This document shows, piece by piece, positions 55,529 to 64,000 of a stretch of DNA of 64,000 nucleotides. A program made the translations under genes and the position numbers. How positions within the stretch are numbered: position 1 is the stretch's first letter; every line of letters begins with the position of its first letter. The notes beneath the pieces are model-generated. The model made no database searches, was not told the origin of the DNA, and saw only the letters and a program-made list of their open reading frames with translations. The DNA is from an uncultured Eubacteriales bacterium (lineage in GTDB: Bacteria > Bacillota > Clostridia > Christensenellales > UBA1242), in assembly GCA_949001935.1 (NCBI GenBank), contig CARJLX010000002.1, forward strand, positions 62,001 to 126,000, given 5' to 3'.

Positions 55529-56554
55529 ATGAAAGGAAAGAAATTATGGTCTATAATAGGGGCGGGAATTGCAGCAATAGTACTAACATTGGGTGTCACT
55601 TTTAGTTGTGTGGATCTTTCACCAAATTATAAAAATGTGCCAAATTCAGCAACAGGGCCATCAAGTAGCGATAATTAGTTAGATGGGTATAATTCAACTT
55701 CTTGGTCTGAAGGGGATGGATCTGCTGATAATCCATATATAATTGGTTGCCCAGAAGAACTTGCATGTTTATCTTTTTATGTGCAACAAGGTATAGATTA
55801 TAGCGGAGTATTTTTTAAAGTTTCAAATTATTTAAACATGAGCAGTTATTATTGGACGCCTATTGATGGATTTGCTGGTGTTTTTGATGGAAATGGACAA
55901 ATAATTTCAGGCATATTTGTAAATGAAAATATAGAAACTCATTCTCATGGTCTTTTTGGGGATGTAATGGGTGGCTCTATTTTGAATGTAATATTAGAAG
56001 ATTTTTTAATTAGTGGTAAAGAAATGATTGGAGCAACTCGTGGAGGCGAAATTAGAAGATCAATTTGTGATGTGATTGTAAAGGCAACAGGGCAATATCC
56101 ATTTATTGGAGCATTTGCAGGTTGCCAATATTATGCTTACAATGCTAAATTCTTTGATTGTTCTGCTTATGGGAATCTTTATACAGTGGACGCTACTCGA
56201 GCAGGTGGATTTGTTGGTTCTCAAGATGGTAATGAAAAAGCACAATTTATCAATTGTTCTTTTGTAGGAACAAGTAATGTAGATATTGGTTATTGGGACT
56301 CGTCAGTAGACCATTATAATGAAGAAGAATCTACTATTAAGTATTACTATGCCGCACTAATACAAAATTGTTATTGTCAAATAAACGGCAAAGGTGTATA
56401 TAAAGGTAGTGATTTCTCTGGTTTTACAATTGTGCCTAACATGAATGAAGATTTACCTATACAAAATGCTTTATATGCAATTGCTATTGGCGGACAAACA
56501 AGTGATTATATTATTGATTACTTAAAGAGCAAAGGTTTTACGCTTTCAACATAA
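55529..56554 (+). pseudogene. GLUG-type surface protein gene broken by an in-frame TAG
   Basis: AAAGGAG and an ATG at 55529 start a signal peptide (hydrophobic core at about 6-25, with a possible non-standard lipobox TFSC). Codon 50 is TAG (55676-55678). The very same frame then continues for another 291 codons to TAA at 56552-56554, with no further lesion. The downstream part opens with EGDGSADNPYIIGCPEELAC, like the repeat opening of the 14335-16795 protein. Its last 45 residues closely match that protein. The simplest view is a nonsense-mutated paralogue. Amber read-through cannot be excluded from one sequence. No ribosome site supports an internal restart at GTG 55781. Confidence 0.65.
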
Positions 56555-56583
56555 AAAATAACAGCTAAAATGCTGTTATTTTT
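56554..56583. terminator. bidirectional terminator between the GLUG gene and truA
   Basis: AAAATAACAGC pairs with GCTGTTATTTT with loop TAAAAT, flanked by A and T runs. Confidence 0.8.
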
Positions 56584-57318
56584 TTAATATTGTGTCCATT
56601 TGAGATAAAGGCCATTTGGTGGCATTGTTATCCCTGCAAATTGTCGATCACCTGTTTTTAATGCTTGTTTTATGTTTTCAATTTGTAATTTTCCTAGTCC
56701 AATATCTATTAAAGTTCCAACTAAAATTCGCACCATATTATATAAAAATCCATTTCCAACAAAAGTAAAATATATATAGTCTTTTTTCTTACAAATTTCT
56801 ATCGAATAAATTTCCCTATTAAAATCTTTTACTGCGGTGGCGGTGGAGCAAAATCCTTTAAAATTATGTTTGCCTATTAAAAGCTTTTTTGCTTCCTCTA
56901 TTGCCTGAAAATCTAATTCTTCTTTAAGCCAAGAAGTATAGTTTGCGATAAATGGATCTTTTTTCTTGCCAGTATACACTCGATATTCATAACACTTTTT
57001 TTTGATTGAAAATCTTGCATGAAATTCAGGCGAAACTTCTTTTGCTTCTATTATTGTAATGTCGTCTGGAAGTAATTTGTTTAAAACATCTGCAAGTTTG
57101 CTTACTGGTATATTTATGTCCATATCAAAATGTGCAGTTTGGGCAAGAGCATGAACGCCAGCGTCAGTTCTGCCACTAGCAAAAACCTCGCAAGGATGCA
57201 TTAAAAGTATTTGCAAGGCTTTTTCGATTTCACCTTGTATAGTTGCTTTTCCCTCTTGTTTTTGCCAGCCATAATAATGACTACCATCATAACTTATTTT
57301 TATTAGTATTCTTTTCAT
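56584..57318 (-). CDS. truA: tRNA pseudouridine synthase A
   Basis: The protein has 244 residues from the ATG at 57316-57318; longer readings upstream cross the promoter. TruA changes uridines 38-40 in tRNA anticodon arms to pseudouridine. The motif SGRTDAGVHAL holds catalytic Asp52. The opening KRILIKISYDGSHYYGWQKQ and the later FVGNGFLYNMVRILVGTLIDIG are characteristic. The length is normal. No ribosome site precedes the ATG, whereas the -10 box ends 7 nt before it, pointing to a leaderless mRNA. Confidence 0.93.
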   Translation of the reverse strand: MKRILIKISYDGSHYYGWQKQEGKATIQGEIEKALQILLMHPCEVFASGRTDAGVHALAQTAHFDMDINIPVSKLADVLNKLLPDDITIIEAKEVSPEFHARFSIKKKCYEYRVYTGKKKDPFIANYTSWLKEELDFQAIEEAKKLLIGKHNFKGFCSTATAVKDFNREIYSIEICKKKDYIYFTFVGNGFLYNMVRILVGTLIDIGLGKLQIENIKQALKTGDRQFAGITMPPNGLYLKWTQY

Positions 57319-57324
57319 GTGATT

Positions 57325-57354
57325 ATTATATAGTATTTTTTTAAAATTTCCTAA
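57325..57354 (-). promoter_or_regulatory. promoter giving a leaderless truA transcript
   Basis: On the minus strand, TTAGGA (57349-57354), 18-nt spacer, TATAAT (57325-57330). Seven nt past the -10 box is 57318, the first base of the truA ATG. Confidence 0.6.
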
Positions 57355-57392
57355 TGTTTTATTATACTCATGTAACATTTGCATATAATCAC

Positions 57393-57421
57393 TTGATTTT
57401 ATTGTTGGCATATGTTAAAAT
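57393..57421 (+). promoter_or_regulatory. promoter of the alanyl-tRNA synthetase gene
   Basis: TTGATT (57393-57398), 17-nt spacer, TAAAAT (57416-57421), followed by TTGGAGAG before the ATG at 57445. Confidence 0.6.
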
Positions 57422-57444
57422 TGTTTCGTTAATTGGAGAGTATT

Positions 57445-59256
57445 ATGACAGACAGAGAATTGAAAGATTTATGGTTTAAATTTTTTGAAAAGCATGGTTT
57501 TAAACGAATCCCTGGGGCTTCAATAATTCCAGAGAATGACCCAACTGTTTTGTTTACAACTGCGGGTATGCATCCTCTTGTTCCATATCTTTTGGGAGAG
57601 AAACATCCTGCTGGGAACAAGATTTTTGATGTGCAAAGATGTATAAGAACTGGGGACATTGACGAAGTTGGTGACAATAGTCACTTAACTTGTTTTGAAA
57701 TGCTCGGCAATTGGTTTTTGGGTGATTGTCCAAAAAAGGACATGATCAAACTTTCTTATGAATTTTTGACTAGCAAGGATTATTTAAATTTACCTGTTGA
57801 TCGACTTGCTGTAACTGTATTTGAGGGCGACGAAACTGCTCCTCGTGATGAGGATGCCGCTTTGGCTTGGAAAGAATGCGGGATGAAGAAGGTTTTTTAT
57901 CTTCCAAAGGAAAACAACTGGTGGGCATTAGGTGGTGGAGTTGGTCCTTGCGGACCTGACACCGAAATGTTTTATGATACTGGCAAACAGGCTTGTGGAA
58001 AGGAATGCTCGCCAGCTTGTGATTGCGGAAAATATCTTGAAATTTGGAATGATGTTTTTATGCAATACAAAGTAGAGAATGCTGGTGAAAGAGCTGTAAA
58101 ACTTGATAGACCTAATATTGATACAGGTATGGGTTTAGAGAGAACTGTTATGGTACTCAACGGAGCAACAAGTGTTTATGATAGTGGTTGTTTAAAAAGA
58201 GCCATTGATTTTATTGGGTGTAAGGCAGAAGTACCATATTTAGCAAGCGAAAAGTCAAAAAGATCTTATCGCATTATCGCTGATCATATTCGTAGTGCAA
58301 CTTTCATTTTGGGTGACGCAAGAGGTGTTGTTCCTTCTAATGTTGGACAAGGGTATATCTTGCGTAGATTTATTCGCCGTGCTGTTAATTGTGCAAGAAA
58401 TATAAATCTTAATACTGATGAACTTGTTTCTTTAGCAGACATTTATGTTGATGAGTATGGCATTGATTACTCAGATATCAAGGCAAACAGAGAAAGAGTT
58501 AGAGAAGAACTTATCAAAGAAGTTAACAAGTTTGCTAAGGCTATTGATGACGGACACAAGGAATTTGAAAAAGTACTTAACGGTATAGAACGCCACAAAC
58601 AATTTGCAAAAGAAGGTGAAGTAGTTGAAAATATAATATCAGGTAAAGCTTGTTTCCGTTTATATGATACCTTTGGTTTCCCATTTGAACTTACAAAAGA
58701 ACTCGCTTTAGAAAGAGGTTATCAAGTTGACGAAGATGGCTTCAAAAAAGCTTTTGAAGAACATCAAGAAAAATCACGACAAGCTTCAGCTGGACAATTT
58801 AAGGGTGGACTTGCAGATGGGTCAAAAGAAAGCGCTTATCTTCATACGGCAACACACCTCTTAATGGCAGGACTTAGAAAAATGTTTGGCCCTCAAGTTA
58901 TGCAAAAGGGTTCAAATATAACTCCTGAAAGATTGAGATTAGATTTCAATCTTGATCATAAAATGCTTCCAGAAGAAATAAAAGAACTTGAAGAATTTGT
59001 GAACAACGCCATTGCAAAAGCTATTCCAGTTACATGTGATCAAATGAGTGTAGCCGAAGCAAAGGCTAAGGGGGCTGTTGGTGTGTTTGAAAGTAAGTAT
59101 GGTGAGGTTGTTAAGGTTTACACTATAGGTGAAGTTTCAAAGGAAATTTGTGGAGGCCCTCATGCATCAAACACAAGTGATTTGCATCATTTGAAGATAG
59201 TAAAAGAAGAAAGTTCTTCAAGCGGAATAAGAAGAATTAAGGCGATATTGGATTAA
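57445..59256 (+). CDS. alaS: alanyl-tRNA synthetase lacking the C-Ala domain
   Basis: The protein has 603 residues from the ATG at 57445, which has GGAGAG 5 nt upstream. It attaches alanine to tRNA-Ala. The class II catalytic core is present (TTAGMHPLVPYLLGEKHP, RCIRTGDIDEVGDNSH, GPCGPDTEMFYDTG, GYILRRFIRRAV). The editing domain that removes mischarged serine keeps its zinc site (HTATH with His467 and His471, then Cys569 and His573 in CGGPH). The usual protein is about 875 residues; this one stops at SGIRRIKAILD, exactly at the end of the editing domain, so the oligomerisation/C-Ala domain is missing. The codons run cleanly to the stop with no sign of truncation. A second full-length alaS may exist elsewhere, or this short form may suffice. 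Confidence 0.85.
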   Translation: MTDRELKDLWFKFFEKHGFKRIPGASIIPENDPTVLFTTAGMHPLVPYLLGEKHPAGNKIFDVQRCIRTGDIDEVGDNSHLTCFEMLGNWFLGDCPKKDMIKLSYEFLTSKDYLNLPVDRLAVTVFEGDETAPRDEDAALAWKECGMKKVFYLPKENNWWALGGGVGPCGPDTEMFYDTGKQACGKECSPACDCGKYLEIWNDVFMQYKVENAGERAVKLDRPNIDTGMGLERTVMVLNGATSVYDSGCLKRAIDFIGCKAEVPYLASEKSKRSYRIIADHIRSATFILGDARGVVPSNVGQGYILRRFIRRAVNCARNINLNTDELVSLADIYVDEYGIDYSDIKANRERVREELIKEVNKFAKAIDDGHKEFEKVLNGIERHKQFAKEGEVVENIISGKACFRLYDTFGFPFELTKELALERGYQVDEDGFKKAFEEHQEKSRQASAGQFKGGLADGSKESAYLHTATHLLMAGLRKMFGPQVMQKGSNITPERLRLDFNLDHKMLPEEIKELEEFVNNAIAKAIPVTCDQMSVAEAKAKGAVGVFESKYGEVVKVYTIGEVSKEICGGPHASNTSDLHHLKIVKEESSSSGIRRIKAILD

Positions 59257-59355
59257 TTTTGTTTAAAATTGGCTAATTTTTCTTGTTTACTATTGAAAAA
59301 ATATAATAATTGTGATAAAATTATATATATAATATTTAAAAAAGGAGGAAACTTT

Positions 59356-60891
59356 ATGGCAGGCGATAAAGTTAAGAGAGGTTTTGGTTTTTATTTATTT
59401 ATGCTTTTGCTTATTATTTTAGCAGCCTTTTTGGTCATTGTTATGGTTATGCTATTTTCTCCAGGGACTTCAATTTTAGGGTATAAATATTTTAGTTTTA
59501 ATTATAGTGAAGGCAAGGAAATTGTTCTAACCGAAACTACTGCTTCTACAGAGGGTGGGCAAAAAATTCCTCTGGATTTTAATAATATAGACGAATTTAA
59601 TATTAATGCAGATTATGCAAATATTGTAGTTTCAAGAAGTGATGCTGATAAATCGCAAGATTGTATAAGAATAATTAATACAGCAAAAGGATTTGCTAAA
59701 GATGAAGGTGATGGAACTGTTGATTCAACTGCTTTTACTTATTCAATAACTTTAAAGGAAGAAGATGACAAAAAGATGTTGACGGTTTCTGTGACAGAGC
59801 CTAAGGGATTTTTATATTTTTCTAAAAATATAGTTATAAATGTTTGTGCTAAAAAGGGTGGTATAAATTTTCTTGGCTCAGATTTTATAATTACAACTAA
59901 TTCTGGCAAAGTGTCTATTGGTGAAAATCTTGTAAGTGGTCTTAATATTTCAACAAATAGTGGGAATATAGTTTTGGCAGAAAATTATGAAGCTAAAGAA
60001 GGGGAAACAATAAAGAGTTTAGCATATAGTTCACTTTATTTAACTACAAATAATGGTAGAGTTTCAACCCCTTGCAATTTAATTGTTTCAAATGATGCTA
60101 AATTTTCTATCAATGGAAATGGAAATTTTGATTTGCAAGATGTAACAGGGTATCGTGGTGTTCAATTAGCTATTAATAAAGGTAATTTTAAGGCAAAAGA
60201 CATTATTGGCAGTGTTAAAGTTTTGAATTTAAATAACGGAATTATTGATATTCAAGGTATTTATAAAACTAATCTGAAGACTGATGCAGGCTCATTTGAT
60301 ACAAATAAAACCAATACTCTTGGAAATTCTACTATTAAACTTGGTCTTGTTGGCGATTTGTCTATTCCATATGGTGAAAGTAGTCGAATTGAAATTGGCT
60401 CTTTAACAGGGCAATCTTTTGTCAGAACAACTTCAGGTAGTGTTGTAGTTAAAGATAAATTGACTGCACCTTGTATTATTCAAACAACAACTGGTAATGT
60501 TGACTTAAAAATTGATGATAGCAAAATAAATTCAGAGTTTAATTATTTATCAGAACGCAAACATTTGGTTGAAAGTGAGAAAGGAAATATTACTTTAAGA
60601 TTTGAATCAACTGTTCAATCTTTAAATGAAATAAGAACTCAAGGAGATGTTGAAATTCTTATGCAAAAAGATAGTAAATTCTTGCTTGCTTTGAACACTT
60701 ACGATAATAAATCAATTGAAAAGCTTGGCGGAAAAACTACTATTGAAAATGTAGATAATGATCAATATGAATATCCTTTCAAAGTTAATTACGTTGACGC
60801 TTCAGATAATATTAAATACACAACAAATAGAATTGATGTATTTGCGAATGGTAAAATTTATGCTCATTTTGCTTCAGCTACAGTTGCATAA
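59356..60891 (+). CDS. membrane-anchored beta-helix protein, DUF4097-like
   Basis: The protein has 511 residues from the ATG at 59356 with a perfect GGAGG. The frame is open 29 codons further up, without a ribosome site. A hydrophobic helix at about 12-38 anchors the protein, and the remaining part lies outside. It consists of short repeated strands such as NSGKVSIGENL, TNSGNIVLAENY, TTSGSVVVKDKL and TTTGNVDLKID, which fits the beta-helical DUF4097/adhesin-like group. Function not known. It is monocistronic, with a strong terminator after it. Confidence 0.75.
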   Translation: MAGDKVKRGFGFYLFMLLLIILAAFLVIVMVMLFSPGTSILGYKYFSFNYSEGKEIVLTETTASTEGGQKIPLDFNNIDEFNINADYANIVVSRSDADKSQDCIRIINTAKGFAKDEGDGTVDSTAFTYSITLKEEDDKKMLTVSVTEPKGFLYFSKNIVINVCAKKGGINFLGSDFIITTNSGKVSIGENLVSGLNISTNSGNIVLAENYEAKEGETIKSLAYSSLYLTTNNGRVSTPCNLIVSNDAKFSINGNGNFDLQDVTGYRGVQLAINKGNFKAKDIIGSVKVLNLNNGIIDIQGIYKTNLKTDAGSFDTNKTNTLGNSTIKLGLVGDLSIPYGESSRIEIGSLTGQSFVRTTSGSVVVKDKLTAPCIIQTTTGNVDLKIDDSKINSEFNYLSERKHLVESEKGNITLRFESTVQSLNEIRTQGDVEILMQKDSKFLLALNTYDNKSIEKLGGKTTIENVDNDQYEYPFKVNYVDASDNIKYTTNRIDVFANGKIYAHFASATVA

Positions 60892-60897
60892 AGTATT

Positions 60898-60940
60898 AAA
60901 AATAGAGGTTTAACAGTTTTCAAACCCTCTATTTTTATTT
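60898..60940 (+). terminator. terminator after the DUF4097-like gene
   Basis: AAAATAGAGGTTT pairs with AAACCCTCTATTTT, with a 10-nt loop and one mismatch, followed by Ts. Confidence 0.8.
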
Positions 60941-61010
60941 TTAAAAAACTTTAAAATCATTTTTTAAATAGTGATATTTTATGTTAAAATATCCTCAATG
61001 GAGGTCTTGC

Positions 61011-62048
61011 TTGAAAATTGTTCATATAGCTGATGTGCATTTAGGTGCAACCAATAAAAAGTTGTCTATGCCTCTTCAAAAGAGTTTGAAACTTGAAAAT
61101 GCAAATAGGCTTAAATATGTTTTTGATTATGCTAAAAAAATTAACGCCGAGGCTATTATTATCTCAGGTGACCTTTTTCATAGCAAAAATCCAAGCAATC
61201 AATTGGTTAAGTTTTTTGTAGATATACTTTCTTCTTGTCAAATTCCTGTATTTTATGTTAAAGGTAACCATGATGAAGAGTTTATTTTTAGTGATAATTT
61301 TAAAAATTTAAATTTTAAGGTTTTTGACAAAGATTTCTCGAGTTTTGAACTTGGTGAAAATGTGGTTATAGGTGGACAAAGTGGGAATCAATTAGATTTG
61401 CCAAGTTTAAATCAAAATAAATTTAATATCGTTTTATTGCATGGTGATATTCATTCTAAAGGTAATGATTGTATAGATATTTCTCTTTGTAAAAATAAAA
61501 ATATCAACTATTTGGCACTTGGTCATATTCATACTTTTGAGCAGGGCAAATTGGATCTAAAGGGAGAATATGTTTATCCAGGATGTTTAACAGGAAATGG
61601 TTTTGATGAATGTGGAGAAAAAGGTTTAGTTGTTATCGAAACTCAAAGTTCCACAATTCAATTTGTACCAATTCAAGGAAAGTGTTTTGTTATTAAAAGA
61701 GTTGATATAACAGGTTTTAAAGATTATGACGATCTTGACTTAAAAATTCAAAAGGCATTAAAAAATTACGATGGAGATTTTATTAGAATTGAGCTTATTG
61801 GGCAATATGAGGAAGAACAAGATAAATATTTAGGGTTCTTATCTAATAAATATTCCAATATTTATCCATATTTTGAGATTGTAGATAAAAGCAAAATTAA
61901 ACTTGATGCCGAGAAATTAAAAAAAGAAATTTTATCTTTTAAAGCTGAATTTTTGAGACTTGTTTGTGATGATAAAAGTTTAAGTGAGGAAGAAAAGAAC
62001 GAGATTTGTAGGCTTGGAATTTCTGCTTTAAGAGGAGATGATTTATGA
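61011..62048 (+). CDS. SbcD/YhaO-like DNA repair exonuclease (metallophosphoesterase)
   Basis: The protein has 345 residues from a TTG at 61011 with GGAGG 6 nt upstream; an ATG at 60981 is in frame but lacks a ribosome site. It has the calcineurin-type metal motifs in order: DVH (Asp8, His10), GDLFH, GNHD and GHIH. The fold matches the Mre11/SbcD nuclease family, whose members trim DNA ends together with an SMC-like ATPase. The next gene begins 4 nt before its stop (ATGA), so the two are coupled and should form a complex, like YhaO/YhaN of Bacillus. Confidence 0.88.
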   Translation: MKIVHIADVHLGATNKKLSMPLQKSLKLENANRLKYVFDYAKKINAEAIIISGDLFHSKNPSNQLVKFFVDILSSCQIPVFYVKGNHDEEFIFSDNFKNLNFKVFDKDFSSFELGENVVIGGQSGNQLDLPSLNQNKFNIVLLHGDIHSKGNDCIDISLCKNKNINYLALGHIHTFEQGKLDLKGEYVYPGCLTGNGFDECGEKGLVVIETQSSTIQFVPIQGKCFVIKRVDITGFKDYDDLDLKIQKALKNYDGDFIRIELIGQYEEEQDKYLGFLSNKYSNIYPYFEIVDKSKIKLDAEKLKKEILSFKAEFLRLVCDDKSLSEEEKNEICRLGISALRGDDL

Positions 62049-63814
62049 AATTAATTAAATGTCATATAAACTCCTTTGGTAGGCTTGAAAATTATGATTA
62101 CAATTTTTCTAATGGAATTAATATGCTTTTTGAAAGCAATGGTAAGGGCAAAACTACCTTTACTATCTTTTTGAAAGCAATGTTTTATGGAATGGCTAAA
62201 AAGGGAAATAACAGGGCGTATGCGGTTGAGAGAAGCAAATATATGCCATGGAATGGTGGGGTTTATGGAGGTAGTTTAACATTTGAAATTGGCAATAAAA
62301 TTTATACTATTATTAGACAGTTTGCTCAAACCCCAGAGGGCGACACCTTTCAACTTATAGACGAGAAAACTGGTTTAGTTTCAAATGCATTTACCAAAGA
62401 TTTGGGGCTTGAAATATTTGGCGTTGGGGTTGAAACTTTTGAGATAACAGCTTTTCTTTCTCAAGAAGGAGGAGTCGGCAATTTGAATGATGAGGTTAGG
62501 GCGACTTTGACGGGAGCGAATAAATTTGAAAATGACCTTGCAAGTTGCTCGCAAGCACAAAAGATAATATCTTCAGCGGTTACTCAAGAGAAGAATTCAT
62601 GTCCTAAACAAGTTCAGTTGGAGGAAATAAAGCATGCTATAAAAGAAGGTGAAAATTTACAGGAATTTAATCGTCAACAACTTATTTCAATGCAAAATGA
62701 ATTAAAAGAGTTAGAAGAAAAACATAAAAGTCTTTTATCTAGTCAAGAGAAATTAAAGCAGGAATTTAATAAATCTGTGACAGCAAAAGAAAATCTCGGA
62801 GTTTTAAATGCTAAAATTGAAGCATTTAAAACAGACCTTACAAGGCTTCAAAATGAAAAAATAAGTTTGTTGAAAGATAGCGAATTTAAATCAAATAATA
62901 CAACATCAAATAAAGGCAAAAAATTGATTATAGGTTGCTCTTTAAGTTCGGTTATTTTATTGTTAGGTTTGATTGGAATTATTTTAAGTTTCTTCTTGCC
63001 AAATAAAACAATCTTGTTGACTATAGGTGTATCTTTAAGTGTTTTGTGTTTAATTGTTTTTGGGATAACTTTAATCAATTATGTAGGAAATAGCGAGAAA
63101 AACAGTTTACAAAATCAAGAGCATATTACGCGTGAAATTAAACTTTCCCAAATTAATAAATCTATATCAAATCTTGAAAGAGATATAGAGGAAGGTGAGG
63201 AAGATTTACAAAAACTTATAGGTGAGATTAAAGAGGTCAATTATGATAATGCACTTTCTCTATTTCACAATATCGACAAAGAGAAAAGTCTACTTGAGGT
63301 TAAGATAAATCAAGTTAAAAGGGAGATGGATTTTCAAGAAGAAAGGCTTTGCCAATTGAGGGAAAATCTTTTAAACCTAAGTGAAAAGAGGACTGAAGGT
63401 TTGAAAAAACTTGAAATTTTAGATAAAACTAAAGAATTCTTGAATTTAGCAAAAGAAAATGTTTCAAAAAGATATTTACAGCCTATGCAAGAGGCGTTTT
63501 TAAATCTTTATACTCTTTTTAAAACAGATGAAAAGTTGTCATTAGATATAAATCTTAATGTAAATCAAATAACTTCGGTGGGCTTGAAAGAAAGGGAATA
63601 TCTTTCTCAAGGTGTTCAAGATTTATTATCAATTTGTAGACGGTTTGCTTTATTAGATAAAGTTTTTGTTAAAAATAAACCTTTTATTGTGCTTGATGAT
63701 CCTTTTGTTAATCTAGATGATGAAAAATTAAAAGTTGCCAAATCTATCTTGGCGAATTATGCCGAAAATTATCAAATTATTTATATTTGTTCACATTCGC
63801 GTTGTAAAGTTTGA
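62045..63814 (+). CDS. SbcC/YhaN-like AAA ATPase with central membrane segment
   Basis: The protein has 589 residues. Residues 30-38 read ESNGKGKTT, a Walker A. About 180-260 and 350-440 are coiled coil. Two hydrophobic helices in the middle (about 298-345) interrupt the coil, as in YhaN-type proteins. Near the end are a signature-like LSQGVQDLL, a Walker B VLDDPFVNLD, and a final His. The family uses ATP to regulate the partner nuclease. The length is much shorter than SbcC (about 1050), so the coils are short. Confidence 0.85.
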   Translation: MKLIKCHINSFGRLENYDYNFSNGINMLFESNGKGKTTFTIFLKAMFYGMAKKGNNRAYAVERSKYMPWNGGVYGGSLTFEIGNKIYTIIRQFAQTPEGDTFQLIDEKTGLVSNAFTKDLGLEIFGVGVETFEITAFLSQEGGVGNLNDEVRATLTGANKFENDLASCSQAQKIISSAVTQEKNSCPKQVQLEEIKHAIKEGENLQEFNRQQLISMQNELKELEEKHKSLLSSQEKLKQEFNKSVTAKENLGVLNAKIEAFKTDLTRLQNEKISLLKDSEFKSNNTTSNKGKKLIIGCSLSSVILLLGLIGIILSFFLPNKTILLTIGVSLSVLCLIVFGITLINYVGNSEKNSLQNQEHITREIKLSQINKSISNLERDIEEGEEDLQKLIGEIKEVNYDNALSLFHNIDKEKSLLEVKINQVKREMDFQEERLCQLRENLLNLSEKRTEGLKKLEILDKTKEFLNLAKENVSKRYLQPMQEAFLNLYTLFKTDEKLSLDINLNVNQITSVGLKEREYLSQGVQDLLSICRRFALLDKVFVKNKPFIVLDDPFVNLDDEKLKVAKSILANYAENYQIIYICSHSRCKV

Positions 63815-63832
63815 TTTTTTGGCTGAAAATCT

Positions 63833-63861
63833 TTGTTTAACCATTTAGAGTGTGCTAAAAT
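63833..63861 (+). promoter_or_regulatory. promoter of the last gene in the window
   Basis: TTGTTT (63833-63838), 17-nt spacer, TAAAAT (63856-63861), followed by GGAAGG before the ATG at 63881. Confidence 0.5.
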
Positions 63862-63880
63862 AAATTTTGGAAGGTGTTTT

Positions 63881-64000
63881 ATGGATATTATAACAATTAG
63901 AGAACCAAGTGAAATTAAAAAGTATCTTAAGGAAGGTGCTGACTCTGTTTATGAGTTTAAAATCCTTGGGTTACTTGTTAATGTGAAATTCAAGTGTAAT
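63881..64000 (+). CDS. N-terminal part of an unknown gene running off the window
   Basis: An ATG with GGAAGG upstream starts 40 codons that stay open to the window edge (MDIITIREPSEIKKYLKEGA...). The fragment looks soluble, with a charged helix first, and is too short to assign. Confidence 0.5.
   Translation, partial: MDIITIREPSEIKKYLKEGADSVYEFKILGLLVNVKFKCN

Noticed and set aside
55676..55678. TAG as pyrrolysine codon
   Set aside because: All other genes use TAG freely as stop (for example spoIIID and pth), and no pyl gene is visible; a nonsense mutation is simpler.

Overview
The window looks like chromosome from an AT-rich, Gram-positive, spore-forming anaerobe, most likely an uncultivated gut-type member of the Clostridia. 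The basis is: spoIIID (a sporulation regulator), a one-polypeptide pyruvate:ferredoxin oxidoreductase, the Firmicutes-style pth-mfd neighbourhood, low-GC codon use, AGGAGG-type ribosome sites, and many short secreted proteins and lipoproteins. No rRNA, transposase, integrase, CRISPR array or prophage gene was seen. The standard code fits (TGA is used as stop, TGG as Trp).

Layout. 1-3000: end of acpP, then a kinase-like gene boxed by inverted repeats, then a secreted anchored protein. 3000-17100: housekeeping block (degenerate GlmU-like protein, pth, mfd, a PrsA-like foldase, a flippase-like membrane protein, spoIIID, fba, hflX), ending in a GLUG-repeat surface protein whose signal peptide is put out of frame by a run of ten Gs. 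17200-32000: PRC-barrel protein, an orphan VirB4-type ATPase and a 3618-residue lipoprotein. 32200-41000: rpoB and rpoC, separated by a 0.33-kb array of strong hairpins and four small genes. 41000-45000: a lineage-specific island with a poly-C promoter, unknown proteins, a radical-SAM protein and a decayed membrane-protein gene. 45000-51900: tRNA-Glu, patatin, ComEC-like hydrolase, transketolase and an alpha/beta hydrolase. 51900-57300: PFOR, a second GLUG-type surface gene behind a poly-G promoter and broken by an in-frame TAG, and truA. 57400-64000: an alanyl-tRNA synthetase lacking its C-terminal domain, a DUF4097-like protein, and an SbcD/SbcC-like (YhaO/YhaN-like) pair.

Main points for a second look. 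(1) Three runs of 9-10 G/C, all in the context CGGGGGGGGGATTT: one inside a coding start and two inside promoter spacers, a layout typical of slipped-strand phase variation of surface proteins. (2) Six genes whose -10 box ends about 7 nt before the start codon with no ribosome site, predicting leaderless mRNAs. (3) An isolated VirB4-like ATPase beside a giant lipoprotein. (4) Small duplicated genes and a hairpin array splitting rpoB from rpoC. (5) RpoB carries Gln at the position of E. coli His526, predicting rifamycin insensitivity. (6) At least seven stop codons lie inside intrinsic terminators. All calls come from reading the sequence; no search or folding program was run.
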